A stretch of DNA of 64,000 bases from Volvox africanus (GCA_030268105.1 BSDZ01000013.1:3329001-3393000), one strand, 5' to 3'; positions 34,259 through 47,602 are shown, counted from the first letter of the stretch. The notes: generated from the letters alone by a model not told the origin. Program-made: numbers and translations.

Positions 34259-35071
34259 TGTTGTATCCTTCCTTCTTCAGTCATGCACTGAATCTGCACG
34301 TCTGAATGTTAGCTAGTGCGCACCGTGCTTACAAACAGCAAGTCGATTCAATGCGAGTTAAGTGAAAGCGGAAGACTCAAGATTAAGGAAAGATTCAACT
34401 TACAATAATCCTCGTTTTCAAATCAGTAGATCGCCGTCAGACCCTGTGGGCAATGTTCATCACTCGGCTGCAGATGGAATGCTAGAATAGCTCAGGCCGA
34501 ATATATATGATTATATCGTATGTATGCGAATTAGATCGAGTTAAGTACACAGGTACTTGGTCCAAAGTAGCACAAGCCGACTTTTGTCTCTAGGCGGCCG
34601 TCCTTGCACCTATCACGTTGCGATTCCGATGCGCAGTACAGGTCTCACTGGATTCCGATCTCAAGTGTGAGTACCTTTGTAGCACTGTTCTAAATATCGT
34701 GTCATCCGTGATATTATTGAATGCAACGCATGCAATATGCGAAGGTCCGAATATCGATATTCAGTTGCCGACCCAACCATCGTGATCATCGCCTTCTCGC
34801 ATACGCATATGGTTTATGACGTAAATGAAGTAATAACATTTAAAGTATTATTACGTGATATAAAATGCCAATGGATAGATCGCACATTAATTATCAGCCT
34901 CGAGTCAAACATGTTGACCGACAGCACGATGTCATGGATGGTAATGCGACATGCCTGATTAGCTAGATATACTCGAGTATATCATGCTAATATGATTGTA
35001 TTATGCTTCATGATGTTCAGATGCATTGCGGCCTATTTCGGTGCAACCGGTAATCGAACTGGAGTACAACA
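34259..35071 (-). repeat. 5' LTR of A-2 (813 bp)
   Basis: Same length as the 3' LTR. It contains the palindromes typical of the family: CCGAATATCGATATTC near 34746, a GATATACTCGAGTATATC palindrome near 34965 and AAGTAC/GTACTT near 34540. Confidence 0.9.
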
Positions 35072-35076
35072 CTCGC

Positions 35077-35142
35077 GCATCGGTGTCAAAAGCCTTCAGA
35101 CGCGCAGATACTTATGAGCAAACACGAAGGAGAGGTACAACA
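35077..35142 (+). repeat. 5' LTR of B-1, right part
   Basis: The last 66 bp of the LTR (GCATCGGTGTC to GGTACAACA) after A-2 and its second CTCGC copy. Together the two parts give 807 bp. Confidence 0.85.
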
Positions 35143-35145
35143 AAT

Positions 35146-35163
35146 TGGTATCGAGACAGGTTC
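35146..35163 (+). promoter_or_regulatory. primer binding site of B-1
   Basis: TGGTATCGAGACAGGTTC starts 4 nt after the LTR end. It resembles the complement of an initiator tRNA-Met 3' end. Confidence 0.65.
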
Positions 35164-35209
35164 GTTGCCTAACTGTCTCTTTGTGTCAAATCGGAAGTAG
35201 GTTCTCTCT

Positions 35210-35640
35210 ATGGCAAGTTCCAGCGACGAACCACGAGGACCGCTAGATACTTTTGCCGAAGACCTGGGCCGTGCCGTATTGGACGCCGCCACTTCCGGTT
35301 TGTAATCGTTAAATTGCTTTTGTCTAGATTGCTGCACTTGTTGTGTAAGTGTACGCTCTGAGTCGCAGGTAATCTCAGTGCTCCGGCATTCCTTGCCGCG
35401 ACGACTGAGACCGGCTTTCGTCCGGACCAGTTGGCGACTCTTATCACCCAAACTACGGAGATTAGGACTCAGCTGGGCAAGTACTTGCCGAGTTTACTTA
35501 ATCTTCTCAAGAGTACTGTCGGTAGGCTCACCGAATCATTTTGTACTCTTGCTTTTGCAATAGAAGTCGACTTCTATTACGCAAACCTAGGGTACTGCCA
35601 TTACCTCAATCGCAAGGGCACGCTGCCATCCCTGAGGTGA
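35210..35640 (+). CDS. B-1 leader ORF (two exons, small predicted intron)
   Basis: The first exon starts at the ATG at 35210 (MASSSDEPRGPLDTFAEDLG) and would end in TAA after 31 codons. A GT-AG intron of about 71 nt with donor G|GTTTGT and acceptor CGCAG joins it in frame to NLSAPAFLAATTETGFRPDQ and QTTEIRTQLGKYLPSLLNLL. Against B-3, the first exon has five substitutions, four of them synonymous, a coding signature. The second exon is also biased to third positions. The product is unrecognised; it has a leucine-rich possible amphipathic helix. Confidence 0.5.
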
Positions 35641-36373
35641 TGAGATTGACAATTCCTGTTCCTAGGCTTAATATCTCGCTGGCTGAAAAGACACCAGGCC
35701 CTAGCATAGCTGATGCAGCTCGTGCGTACGTGCGTGACGCTAAAAAGTATCTCCAGGCTGTTCATGGTGGCGATAATGATGGTATCAGGTGTCTCTTCGT
35801 TGGTAACACCCTCGAGGGCTCAGCGAAGGACTGGTATCGTGAATGGACCACCGCCCGGATCGAATATACTTTTGACGAGTTGATTTCCGCTTTGCTAGCA
35901 CGGTTCGCTACTGAGGTGCGTACGGAGATACGACTCCTTGCCGGTGAGGAAGAAGTCAAGTCTGCCCCTCGTGCAAATACCGTGCAAGTGCAGGATCCGC
36001 TTGGGGAAGCTGTAGCTCTGGACCAGGAACTTGGAGCTACCCGCCCCACGCCTACTGCCACAATGCGACGTAGCAGCCAGCAACGCAAGGCGTGCGGGGG
36101 CGCTAGCTCAGGTGTCCACGGGTCAGGAGGAGCAGGTCCGAGCTCGGACCCAGCTAAGAGCAGGAAGCGTGGTGGTGCGCCGTCGACGGCAGCCGCACAG
36201 TGCTCTGACCCCAATGCAAAGCGGACTCACGCAGACGACCGTTGATGCCAAAATGGAATTGCAATCGTTCCGAGTTTGAGCGTCGGAAAGCGGCCAATGT
36301 TTGTCTACGGTGCGCGGAGAGCCATCCTACCAAGGATTGCCCGTTGCTGCCACCATTTGTACCTCAGCCGAAA
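35641..36373 (+). pseudogene. B-1 gag (internally deleted)
   Basis: It aligns with B-3 gag from PEVMRLTIPVPRLNISLAEK, but the N-terminal ~70 residues are missing. A deletion joins ALLARFATEV to TEIRLLAGEEEVKS, removing the second half of the gag core. A frameshift at about 36240 precedes a knuckle of the B type. The region at 35541-36245 is one open frame, so the lesions are mainly deletions. Confidence 0.8.
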
Positions 36374-36415
36374 CAGGGGCTTGCCCGGGTTCCTGTGGAG
36401 GGGGCACCACCCGGG
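36374..36415 (+). promoter_or_regulatory. B-1 copy of the gag/pol stem-loop, stop replaced by CAG
   Basis: CAG at 36374-36376 stands where B-3 has TAG. After GGGCTTG come the arms CCCGGGT (36384-36390) and ACCCGGG (36409-36415), enclosing an 18-nt loop. See the B-3 entry. Confidence 0.7.
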
Positions 36416-39400
36416 ATTTCTGAACTCACACGTGGTCGGTGGTCATCCTTACGGCCAGCCATGAAGGCATTGTTGCCTTGCGTACTTGGACACATCGAGC
36501 GAGTCATTGCGTGACGCATCACGCTTGACGGACGCACGGGACTTCTCTGCTTCGATCCGCTGTGTAATTTGTTTACACCACGCCGTCCCCTGTCGTCTAT
36601 TGATCTGTCTAACCACGTGGTTTTGTTCATCCCCTTGTCTCTGCGTGAGATGTCGGAACAGTTGGCCGTATACAGGAGATGTAGGCGTCAATATCCGGGC
36701 ACCGCCGCATGTGTATTACTCCCTGCTTTCTGTTGGCGCAAGGCAGAAGCATCGTTAAGGGGTATGCGGTGTGTCCACCAGTTCGAGCCAGGCACCGTTT
36801 TGTTTAACGGTGTGGATCGGGAGGGGACGCTGGCTCCGTGGCCAAGGCTATCCTACTCGGTTGACGTTTGGTACGAAGCTCCTGATGAGGGTGCCGTAAG
36901 TTACGGACCCGCCCTAAGTGCACTGACGTTATCTGCTGGGCAGTCGCTCATAGATAACCGTGTCCCAGTGGTTCAGATCGGTTTGAACGGCCGTACTCTG
37001 ATGGCACTCGTTGACACCGGTGCCAGCGACGACTTCATCTCTGTCACAGAGGTGAATGCGCTGGGGTTGACCCCAGAGTCGTCTGATTGTCCACAGGTTA
37101 CCCTCGCCGACGGGGGTAAGCATCCCATCGTGGGCAGGATCACCCTTAGCCTATCGTTAGGCCTTTTGCGTGTTGTGACCCGGCCGTACGTGCTGCAGGG
37201 CTTGGCAGAGACTGCACCGTACATAATGGGGTCTTCGACATTACGACAGTACCGCGCGCGCATCGACATGGAGACCGCAACCCTGCATATGTGCAAGGGT
37301 ACTCTGTCGATTAAGGTACCTTTCCTGTCGTTCGAACATGTCACACCAAAGGAGGGCGAAACTGAGGCGGTGCCTATGGTTAATTTCGCTGTGACCGCAA
37401 TGGCCGCGCGAATCGAACCAGAGCTAGTCGGGTGTAAGGAAGCTGTCCGTTTGTTACGGAAGGGTGCCCACGGACTGCTTTTGAGGCCACGGGTAGGCTG
37501 TAGTGGCACCACCGCGCAGATTTCTGTGGATCCTGAGGTTGAGGCCCTACTGTTTGCAGTATGAGGACGTCTTCAAAGATATCCCCGGGCTGCCACCTAT
37601 GCGTCCTGTTGATCACACAATCCCTCTCATGCCTGGAGCGCAGCCTGTGGCCCAGCCAATGTACAGGTTGAGTCCATTGGAGCTGGACGAGGTGAAGTGC
37701 CAGGTGACGGATTTGCTCGCGAAGGGTATGATACGCCCCAGCACATCCCCGTATTCTGCACCGATTTTGTTTGTCGGTAAGAAGGATGGGACCTTGCGCA
37801 TGTGCATCGATTATCGGGGTTTGAATGCGAGCACGGTGAAGAATCGCTACCCTTTGCCACGCGTTGATGACCTGTTGGATAAGCTGAAGGGTTTGGCTTA
37901 CTTTTCCTTGATTGACTTACAACAGGGCTATAATCAGATTCGCATCACTGCCTCTGACATCCCAAAAACCACTTTTCGGACGCCCTTCGGTCACTTCGAA
38001 TATACGGTCCTATCATTTGGTTTGACTAATGCCCCTGCGACGTTCCAGGCGGTTATGGACCGAATGTTTAGGCCGTTTATCGACAGGTTCGTTGTTTGCT
38101 ACCTGGATGACATCTTGGTATATTCTAAAACGCGCGAGGAGCACTTGGAGCATCTTCGGCTCGTGCTCGACGTTATGAGGCGGGAGCAATTGTTTGCTAA
38201 ACGCGCCAAATGCTTTTGGGCGCAGCCTCAGGTGGAATATTTGGGCCACATTGTGTCGGCCACCGGTGTGAAGATGGACCCGCGGAAGGTCGCCGTGGTT
38301 CGCGATTGGCCCGCGCCTCAGAACCTCACGGAGCTGCGTAAGTTCCTTGGCTTGACCAATTATTTCCGAAAGTTCATTGAAAAATATTCCATCATTGTGG
38401 CCCCGCTTACTAACTTAACTCGCAAAGGCGTTTTCGTTTCGCTCGAGTCATGGACGTCGCAATGCCAGCGGGCATTCGAAGAGCTCAAGCGAACCGTTGC
38501 CAAAGATGTCACCCTTGCATTCCCTGACTACTCGTTGCCGTTTCGTGTTGAGGTGTTGTCTGATGCCTCAGTATTTGGAAGCGGCGCTGTATTGTTACAG
38601 GAAGGTCGACCGATCGCCTTCACAAGTAAGAAGTTTTCTGGTGCGGAGATTCGCTACACCACAGGGGAACAGGAGCTTCTGGCAGTGCTGCATGCTTTAA
38701 AGGAATGGCACTGTTACCTCGAGGGACGCCCATTTACTTTAAAGACTGACCACAAGCCCCTAACGTTTATGCAGAGCGTTCCGACATTGAACCGCCGTCG
38801 GGCTAGGTGGATGGAATACCTAGCTAGGTTCGACTGCACCTGGGAGTACATTTCTGGTAAACTTAATATTGCCAATGCTCTCAGTCGACATCCGTCGCTA
38901 CACGCTGCAATTTTGGCAGCGCCCGTCTTGTGACCGCGTAGCGAGGAGGTGCCGATCACGACGGACCTTGCGGAGCGGTTGAAGGTTGCCTACAACGCAG
39001 ACGCCTGGTTTTCGGAGCCGGCTAATGTAGAATACCTTCGCAAGCAGAATGGCCTTTGGCTACGGACGGAGGGTGCAGCTACACAAGTCGTCGTTCCGAA
39101 CGACGACGCACTACGCTACGACATCCTTGCGCGGTTCCACGAGGACCCGTTAGCAGGACACCCTGGTAGCAAGCGATTGGTCGAGTTGGTGCAACGTTCC
39201 TTTTGGTGGCCTCGTTTGGCTAAGGATGCAGCGAACTTCGTACAGACATGCAGTCTGTGCCAGCGCAATAAGGCTTCATCCGGTAAGGGCCATGGGTTGT
39301 TGCAACCGTTGCCTGTCCTGGATGCGCCTAGGGAAGGTGTTTCCATGGACTTCGTAGTCGCGCTGCCCAAAACTGAGGGGGGATATGATGCGGTGTTTGT

Positions 39401-40438
39401 TATGGTCGATCGCCTGACTAAGATGGTCCACCTAGCACCATGCACATCATCCTGCACGGCTGAGCAAACCGCACGCTTGTTTTTGACAATGTGGTTCGGT
39501 TACACGGTGTTCCCAAAAACGTGATCTCGGACCGTGGTGGGCAGTTCACGTCTAAGTTTTGGGAAGCGCTCTGCAAGCTAGTTGGCATGCGCGTCAACCT
39601 GAGCACAGCATATCACCCGCAGACTGATGGTCAAACCGAACGCACGAATCACACGTTGGGTGATATGTTGCGCAATTATGCTGGTTGCACACCCCTCATT
39701 TGGGATACGTATTTGACTGCGGCAGAATTCACGCTTAACAACGCTGTTAACCGCTCTACAGGCAAAAGTCCGTTCTTTCTCAACTACGGATTTCATCCCG
39801 CGCTACCCGTGTGGCGTGAGTTGGAAGTGAACGTGCCTGCTGCTAAGCTTTTTGCCAAGTCTTTTATGTCCCGAACCACAGATGCGAAGTCATGTTTGGG
39901 CGTGGCGCAGCAACGAACGACGGAGTACTACAACAAATCCAAGCAGGATGTGACGTTTTCGGAAGGGCAACTCGTGTTGCTAAGCACCAAGAACTTGCGT
40001 ACCTTGGCCGACGGATCCCGAAAACTCTTACCCCGCTGGATTGGTCCGTATCCTGTCGTGCGCATGGTTGGGAATGTGGCTGTGGAGCTTGCATTGCCCG
40101 CTGATATGACCATTCACCCCACGTTTCACGTATCGCTTGTCCATCCTTATCATGGTACGGAACCCGTCCCTGAGCCTGCTAACGCCCCCGCAGCGATTGA
40201 ACCAGTTCCCGAGACCTGGATCGCTGGTAAACAGAAGTTTTACGACGTGGAGCGGGTGTTAGATTATCGTGCGCGTCGTGTGGGCCGACACCGACGTAAG
40301 CGGACAGAACATGAGTACTTGGTCAAGTGGACAGGGTACACCAGCGAGCACAACTCGTGGGAACCAGCACGCAACTTCTCGCAGGACATGAAGCCTCTGC
40401 TCGAAGAAGCCCGCAAACGTGTCACGCAAGCCCAATGA
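36416..40438 (+). pseudogene. B-1 pol (frameshifts and a nonsense codon)
   Basis: Protease is intact in sequence ([14 protein letters not shown]). A one-base insertion near 37552 shifts the frame before RT. RT is readable with [16 protein letters not shown] interrupts after ILAAPVL at 38931. A small deletion near 39484 shifts integrase. Beyond it, [35 protein letters not shown] and a chromodomain ([19 protein letters not shown]) are complete to the TGA at 40438. Integrase carries the full D,D,E set across two frames. Confidence 0.85.
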
Positions 40439-40497
40439 CCCCTGCAGTCGATGCTGTATGAAGCAGCGAGGACGCTGCATACGGGAGGGGGGATAAT

Positions 40498-41334
40498 TGT
40501 TGTGCCACAGTTTCCCACCGATGTGTAGGTCGATGCGACGCTACGAGGCGAAGTGCTGTTTTGATGAACACATGAACGATCAATGCATATGAATGAACTT
40601 GCATGATATAAATGTATTCGTATACATTTATATATGCAGTTGACATGTCACCATTATCCATCGCGACATCGCATCATGGCAAATCCGCCTAGCATGCATG
40701 AAATCCCGAATCATTGAAGTGCACATTATGCTCGTGCTACGAAAAGATAAGTAATATTATTTGATATAATATTACTTCATTACAGCACACGTTGAGAGCG
40801 CCGCACCCGTCGCGATACATGCCTTGCAACCGAATATCATTATTTGGACCCTTGCATCATGCGAATGCCGGAAAGGCTTATCAGTTGTTATGTAGACATC
40901 GCCTATATGCAGTAGGGTTGTCACACTTAGGATCAGCCTCCTAGTGTGAATCGTATGACATCACAATGCTGTGAGTATAACAGATGCGAGGACGGCCTAA
41001 AACCCTAAGTAAGATAAGACATTTGATACCGGAGAACACTCGTGTGTTCACCACTATTACTGCTAATCGCTATTCTACTTAGCCTGAGCTAAGCCTGAAC
41101 TTCGCTTATCACCGCCGCGTGATGATTGCTTGCTTCCGGCACTCACGGTGATTTCATCCATTGCATCGTTTCGATCGGTAAGACTGTAAGTTATATCTCT
41201 TCTTGTCTTGAAGTCTTCCGCTGTCTCTGTTTGCTCTCGCTTGCCTTGCTGTACTTGCAAGTGCTCGCGCATCGGTGTCGAAAGCCTTCAGACGCGCAGA
41301 TACTTATGAGCAAACCCGAAGGAGAGGTACAACA
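40498..41334 (+). repeat. 3' LTR of B-1 (837 bp)
   Basis: It runs from TGTTGTGCCACAG to GGTACAACA, preceded by the polypurine tract GGGAGGGGGGATAAT. It contains the ATATAAATGTAT hairpin (40606-40633) and the AAGTAATATTAT hairpin that the 5' LTR has lost. Confidence 0.9.
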
Positions 41335-41339
41335 GCCCA

Positions 41340-43120
41340 GAACTTGCCACCAAACTGGGGCCCATGATCAGAAATGACCGACATGGGTATGCCATGCAAA
41401 CGCACGACATTATCAAAGAACAGACGAGCCGTCTGCTCTGCAGTCACCGAGGTGGTGGTAGGCGCAAGGTGCACCATCTTGGTCAAACAATCAACCATGA
41501 CGAGCATGGCGTCATTCCCCCCCTCAGACGGAGGAAGACCAACAACAAAATCAAGGGAAACACTTTCCCAGGGAGCCACCGGAATCGGCAAGGGTTGAAG
41601 CAACCCTGCTTGTTTACCGGAAAGGGGCTTAGAGCATTGGCAATCATCACACTGCTGCACAAAGTGAGCAGCATCCTGGGCCAAGGAGGACCACCAGAAG
41701 TGGCGACGTGCTAGCTCCACCAAGTGGGTAACACCCACGTGTCCAGCTAAGGGGTCCTTATGCAAGCGGGCAAGGATATCCCAGCGAAGAAGGTCGTTGT
41801 TAGGCACGACAATCTGGCGACGTTCACCATCAGTACGGATCCATAGGCCACGCTCCTGCTTATAGGGCTCAACATTGCATCCTTAAACCAGGAGTCAGAG
41901 GCATAACCCTGCACAATGCGCTGTGCAAAGCCAGAGGTAGTGACCTCAGAGGCAGCAGATTGACGCCGAGTGACCACTGAAAGGATCATGGCATGCAGGG
42001 ATGGATGGCGACTCAATGCATCGGCAACATTGAGGGATCTGGAGAGATGCTCCCAGGTGAAGTTGAAACGTGCCATGTATTCCAACCAATGCGCCTGACG
42101 GCGGTTAAGGGTAGGGACACCCTGAAGGAAGGTCAAGGGTTTATGGTCTGTCTTTACCACAAAGGGACGGCCCTCCAGGTAACAGCACCATTCACGCAAG
42201 GCATGAATGATAGCCAGAAGCTCTTGCTCACCGGTAGTGTAGCCCCGCTCCGCCGGAGAGAACTTCTTACTGGTGAATGCAAGGGGACGCCCATTCTGCA
42301 CCAGAACGGCGCCTGATGCTTGCAGCGAGGCATCAGAGATGAGCTCGACACGAAAGGGCAAGGAGTAATCAGGGAAATGCAGCACCACGTCATTAGCAAC
42401 AGCGTGCTTGATCGCATCAAACGCAGCTTGGCAACCAGGGGTCCAAGCCTCAGGAGACTGAAAAGCGTCTTTGCGAGTGAGTGAGGTGAGAGGTGCAGCA
42501 AGGGAGGAGTACCCAGAGATAAACTTACGAAAGTAATTGGTAAGGCCCAAAAACTTGCGCAGCTCCGGCAAAGAGGTCGGAGTCGGCCAGTCCTTTACGG
42601 CAGCAGTCTTACGGGGGTCCATGTGGATGCCATCGGCAGACACCACATGTCCCAAGTATTCCACCTGGGAAAGAGCCCAGTGGCACTTGGACTGCTTGGC
42701 ATACAGCTGCTCACGCCGTAAGACCTCCAGCACCTGACGTAGATGCTTAAAGTGTTCCTCCTTAGTCTTCGAGTAGATCAGGATATCGTCCAGGTAACAC
42801 ACGACAAACTTGTCGATGTAGGGCCGGAACATACGGTCAATGACAGCTTGAAAAGTCGCAGGGGCATTAGCCAAACCAAAGCTCAGGACCGTAAACTCAA
42901 AATGACCAAAAGGGGTACGGAAAGCCATCTTAGGAATGTCAGATTCCAAGATATGGATCTGATTATAGCCCTGCTGCAGGTCAATAGAGCTGAAGTAGGC
43001 AGAGCCACGCAGCTTATCAAGCAGGTCATTGATCCGGGGTAAAGGATACCGGTTTTTGACCGTAATGGCATTAAGGCCACGATAGTCAATGCACATGCGC
43101 AGTGTGCCATCCTTCTTACC
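41340..43120 (-). pseudogene. C-1 pol middle part (RT, RNase H, integrase N-terminus)
   Basis: This lies between the B-2 and B-1 insertions. It resumes RT at [19 protein letters not shown] and contains [12 protein letters not shown], RNase H ([28 protein letters not shown]), then a one-base frame break near 41870. Integrase follows in another frame: HHCC zinc region (HKDPLAGHVGVTHLVELA, CDDCQCSK), [13 protein letters not shown] and SVISDHGPQFGGKFW, where B-1 interrupts. Confidence 0.85.
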
Positions 43121-43903
43121 TGTTGTACCTCTCGTTCGCGTTTGCTCATAAGTATCTGCACGTCTGGAGACTTTCGACACCGATGCGCGAGCACTTGCAA
43201 GTACAGCAAGGCAAGCGAGAGCAAACAGAGACAGCGGAAGACTTCAAGACGAAGAGAGATATAACTTACAGTCTTACAGATCAGAACGATGCAATGGACG
43301 AAATCGCCGTCAGCGCCGGAAGCAAGCAATCATCACGCAGCGGTGATTAGTGAAGTTCAGGCTTAGCTCGGGCTAAGTAGAAGAGTGTATAGCAATGGTA
43401 ATATAGAACACACGAGTGTTCTCCGGTATCGAATGTCTTGTCTTGCTTAGCCGTCCTCGCATCTGTTATACTCGCAGCATCGTGATGCCGTACGATTCAC
43501 ACTAGGAGGCCGATCCTAAGTGTGACAACCCTACTGCGTATAGGCGATGTCCATGTATAACGACGTATAAGCCTTTCCGGCATTCGCATGATGCAAGGGT
43601 CCGGATAACGATATCCGGTTGCAGGGCATGTGTCGCGACGAGTGCGGCGCTCTCAACGTGTGCTGTAATGAAGTAATGTTATATCAGATAATATTACTTA
43701 TCGTTTCATAGCACGAGCATAATGCGCACTTCAATGCTTCGGTCATTCATGCATGCTAGGCGGATTTGCCATGATGCGATGTCGCGATGGATAATTTATA
43801 TCATGCAGATTCATTCATATGCAATGTGTTCATCACAATAGCACTTCGCCTTGTAGGATCACATCGACCTACACATCGGCGGGAAACTAACCGTAGCACA
43901 ACA
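43121..43903 (-). repeat. 3' LTR of B-2 (783 bp)
   Basis: It runs from TGTTGTACC to GCACAACA and lacks 41 bp (near 43797) that carry the AAATGTAC/GTACATTT hairpin of the 5' LTR. About a dozen other differences from the 5' LTR were seen by eye. Confidence 0.9.
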
Positions 43904-43962
43904 ATTATCCCCCCTCCCGTATGCAGCGTCCTCGCTGCATCATACAGCATCGACTGCAGGGG

Positions 43963-46900
43963 TTATTGGGCTTGCGTGGCACGTTTGCGGGCTTCTTCGA
44001 GAAGGGGCTTCATGTCCTGTGAGAAGTTGCGTGCCGGTTCCCATGAGTTGTGCTCGTCGGTATACCCTGTCCACTTAACCAAGTACTCGTGTACTGTCCG
44101 CTTACGTCGGTGTCGGCCCACACGACACGCGCGATAATCTAACACCCGCTCCACATCGTAAAACTTCTGTTTACCAGCGATCCAGGTCTCGGGAACTGGT
44201 TCGATCGCTGCGGGGGCGTTAGCAGGCTCAGGGACGGGTTCCGTACCACAATACGGACGAACAAGCGATACGTGAAACGTGGGGTGAATGGTCATATCAG
44301 CGGGCAATGCAAGCTCCACAGCCACATTCCCAACCATGCGCACGACAGGATACGGACCAATCCAGCGAGGTAAGAGTTTTCGGGATCCGTCGGCCAAGGA
44401 ACGCAAGTTCTTGGTGCTTAGCAACACGAGATGCCCTTCCAAAAACGTCACATCCTGCTTGGATTTGTTGTAATATTCCGTCGTTCGTTGCTGCGCCGCG
44501 TCCAAACATGACTTCGCGTCTGTGATTCGGGACATAAAAGACTTGGCAAAAAGTTTAGCAGCAGGCACGTTCACTTCCAACTCACGCCACACGGGTAGCG
44601 CGGGATGAAATCCGTAGTTGAGGAAGAACGGACTTTTGCCTGTTGAGCGGTTCACAGTGTTGTTAAGTGCGAATTCTGCCGCAGTCAAATACGTATCCCA
44701 AACAAGGGGTGTGCGACCAGCATAATTGCACAACATATCACCCAACGTGCAGTTTGTGCGTTCAGTTTGACCATCAGTCTGAGGGTGGAACGCTGTGCTC
44801 AGGTTGACACGCATGCCAACTAGCTTGCAGAGCGCTTCCCAAAACTTAGACGTGAACTGCCCACCGTGGTCCGAGATCACGTTTTTGGGAACACTGTGTA
44901 ACCGAACCACATTATCGAAAAACAAACGTGCGGTTTGCTCAGCCGTGCAGGACGATGTGCATGGTGCTAGGTGGACCATCTTAGTCAGGCGATCGACCAT
45001 AACGAACACCGCATCATATCCCCCCTCAGTTTTGGGCAGCATGACTACGAAGTCCATGGAAACACTTTCCCAAGGCGCATCCGGGACAGGCAACGGTTGC
45101 AACAACCCATGGCCCTTACCGGATGAAGCCTTATTGCGCTGGCACAGACTGCATGTCTGTACGAAGTTCGCTGCATCCTTAGCCAAACGAGGCCACCAAA
45201 AGGAACGTTGCACCAAGTCGATCAATCGCTTGCTACCAGGGTGTCCTGCTAACGGGTCCTCGTGGAACCGCGCAAGGATGTCGTAGCGTAGTGCGTCGTC
45301 GTTCGGAACGACGATTTGCGTAGCTGCACCCTCCGTCCGTAGCCAAAGGCCATTCTGCTTGTGAAGGTTTTCTACATTAGCCGGCTCCGCGAACCAGGCG
45401 TCTGCATTGTAGGCAACCTTCAACCGCTCCGCGAGGTCCGTCGCGATCGGTACCTCCTCGCTACGCGGCCGCACGACGGGCGCTGCCAAAATTGCAGCGT
45501 GTAGCGACGGATGTTGACTGAGAGCATCGGCAATATTGAATTTACCAGAAATATACTCCCAGGTGCAGTCGAACCTAGCTAGGTATTCCATCCACCTAGC
45601 CTGATGGCGGTTCAACGTCGGAACGCTTTGCAAAAACGTTAGGGGCTTATGGTCAGTCTTTAAAGTAAACGGGCGTCCCTCGAGGTAACAGCGCCATTCC
45701 TTTAAAGCATGCAGCACGGCCAGAAGCTCCTGTTCCCCTGTGGTGTAGCGAATCGCCACACCAGAAAACTTCTTACTCGTGAAGGCGATCGGTCGCCCTT
45801 CCTGTAACAATACAGCACCACTTCCAAATATTGAGGCATCAGACACTACCTCAACACGAAATGGCAACGAGTAATCAGGGAATGCAAGGGTGACATCTTC
45901 GGCAACGATTCGTTTGAGCTCTTCGAATGCCCGCTGGCATTGTTAGTAAGCGGGGCCACAATGATGGAATATTTTTCAATGAACTTTCGGAAATAATTGG
46001 TCAAGCCAAGGAACTTACGCAGCTCCGTGAGGTTCTGAGGCGCGGGCCAATCGCGAACCACGGCGACCTTCCGCGGGTCCATCTTCACACCGGTGGCCGA
46101 CACAATGTGGCCCAAATATTCCACCTGGGGCTGCACCCAAAAGCATTTGGCGCGTTTAGCAAACAATTGCTCCCGCCTCATAACGTCGAGCACGAGCCGA
46201 AGGTGCTCCAAGTGCTCCTCGCGCGTCTTAGAATATACCAAGATGTCATCCAGGTAGCAAACAACGAACCTGTCGATAAACGGCCTAAACATTCGGTCCA
46301 TAACCGCCTGAAACGTCGCAGGGGCATTAGTCAAACCAAACGATAGGACCGTATACTCAAAGTGACCGAAGGGTGTCCGAAAAGCGGTTTTCGGGATATC
46401 AGAGGCAGCGATGCGAATCTGATTGTAGCCCTGTTGTAAGTCAATTGAGGAAAAATAAGCCGAGCCCTTCAGCTTATCCAACAGGTCGTCAACGCATGGC
46501 AAAGGGTAGCGATTTTTCACCGTATTCACATTTAACCCCCGGTAATCAATGCACATGCGCAAGGTCCCATCCTTCTTACCGACAAACAAAATCGGTGCAG
46601 AATACGGGGATGTGCTGGGGCGTATCATACCCTTCGCGAGCAAATCCGTCACCTGGCGCTTCACCTCGTCCAGCTCCAATGGACTCAACCTGTACATTGG
46701 CCGGGCCGTAGGCTGCGCTCCAGGCACGAGAGGGATTGTGTGATCAACAGGACGCATAGGTGGTAGGCCAGGGATATCTTTAAAGACGTCCTCATACTGC
46801 GACAGTAGGGCCTCAACCTCAGGATCCGCAGAAATCTGCGCGCTGGCGACACAACAGCTCACCCGCAGCCTTAAAAGCAGTCCGTGGGTACCCTTCCGTA

Positions 46901-47602
46901 ACAAACGGACGGCCTCCTTACGCCCGACTAGCTCTGGTTCGATTCGCGCGGCCATTGCGGTCACAGCGAAATTAACCATAGGCACCACCTCAGTTTCGCC
47001 CTCCTTTGGTGTGACATGTTCGAACGACAGGAAAGGTACCTTAATCGACAGAGTACCCTTGCACATATGCAGGGTTGCGGTCTCCATGTCGATGCGCGCG
47101 CTGTACTGCCGTAATGTCGACGACCCCATTATGTACGGTGCAGTCTCTGCTAAGCCCTGCAGCACGTTCGGCCGGGTCACAACACGCAAAGGGCCTATCG
47201 ATAGGCTAAGGGTAATCCTGCCCACGATGGGATGCTTACCCCCGTCAGCAAGGGTAACCTGTGGACAATCAGACGACTCTGGGGACAACCCCAGCGCATT
47301 CACCTCTGCGACAGAGATGAAGTCATCGCTGGCACCGGTGTCAACAAGTGCCTTCAGAGTACGGCCATTCAAACCGATCTGAACCACAGGGACACGGTTA
47401 TCTACGAGCGACTGCCCAGCAGGCAACGTCAGTGCACTTAGGGCGGGTCCGTAACCTACGGCACCCCCGTCAGGAGCTTCGTACCAAACGTCAACCGAGT
47501 AGGATGTGCTTGGCCACGGAGCCAGTGTACCCTCCCGATCCACACCATTAAACAAAACGGTGCCCGGCTCAAACCGGTGGACATGCCGCATACCCCTTAA
47601 CG
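43963..47602 (-). pseudogene. B-2 pol (protease to chromodomain; 46-bp deletion)
   Basis: It is readable from the B-3 insertion site downwards. Protease has [16 protein letters not shown] has [12 protein letters not shown]. At about 45943, 46 bp present in B-3 are missing, which shifts the frame at the RT/RNase H border. RNase H, integrase ([41 protein letters not shown]) and chromodomain ([19 protein letters not shown]) then run open for 634 codons to the stop at 43963. Confidence 0.85.

Larger units (their letters stand above)
28128..35071 (-). mobile_element. Ty3/gypsy element A-2, inserted in the B-1 5' LTR
   Basis: Flanked by CTCGC (28123-28127 and 35072-35076). It has two 813-bp LTRs, PBS, an intact gag, dead protease, RT with the YLDD box, deleted RNase H, broken integrase and chromodomain. 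It is the best-preserved family-A copy here but cannot encode a complete pol. Confidence 0.9.
27387..41334 (+). mobile_element. Ty3/gypsy element B-1 inserted in C-1 integrase
   Basis: Flanked by GCCCA (27382-27386 and 41335-41339). It has a 5' LTR (itself split by A-2), PBS, leader ORF, deleted gag, frameshifted pol and an 837-bp 3' LTR. It is the only plus-oriented family-B copy. Without A-2 it is about 7 kb. Confidence 0.88.
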
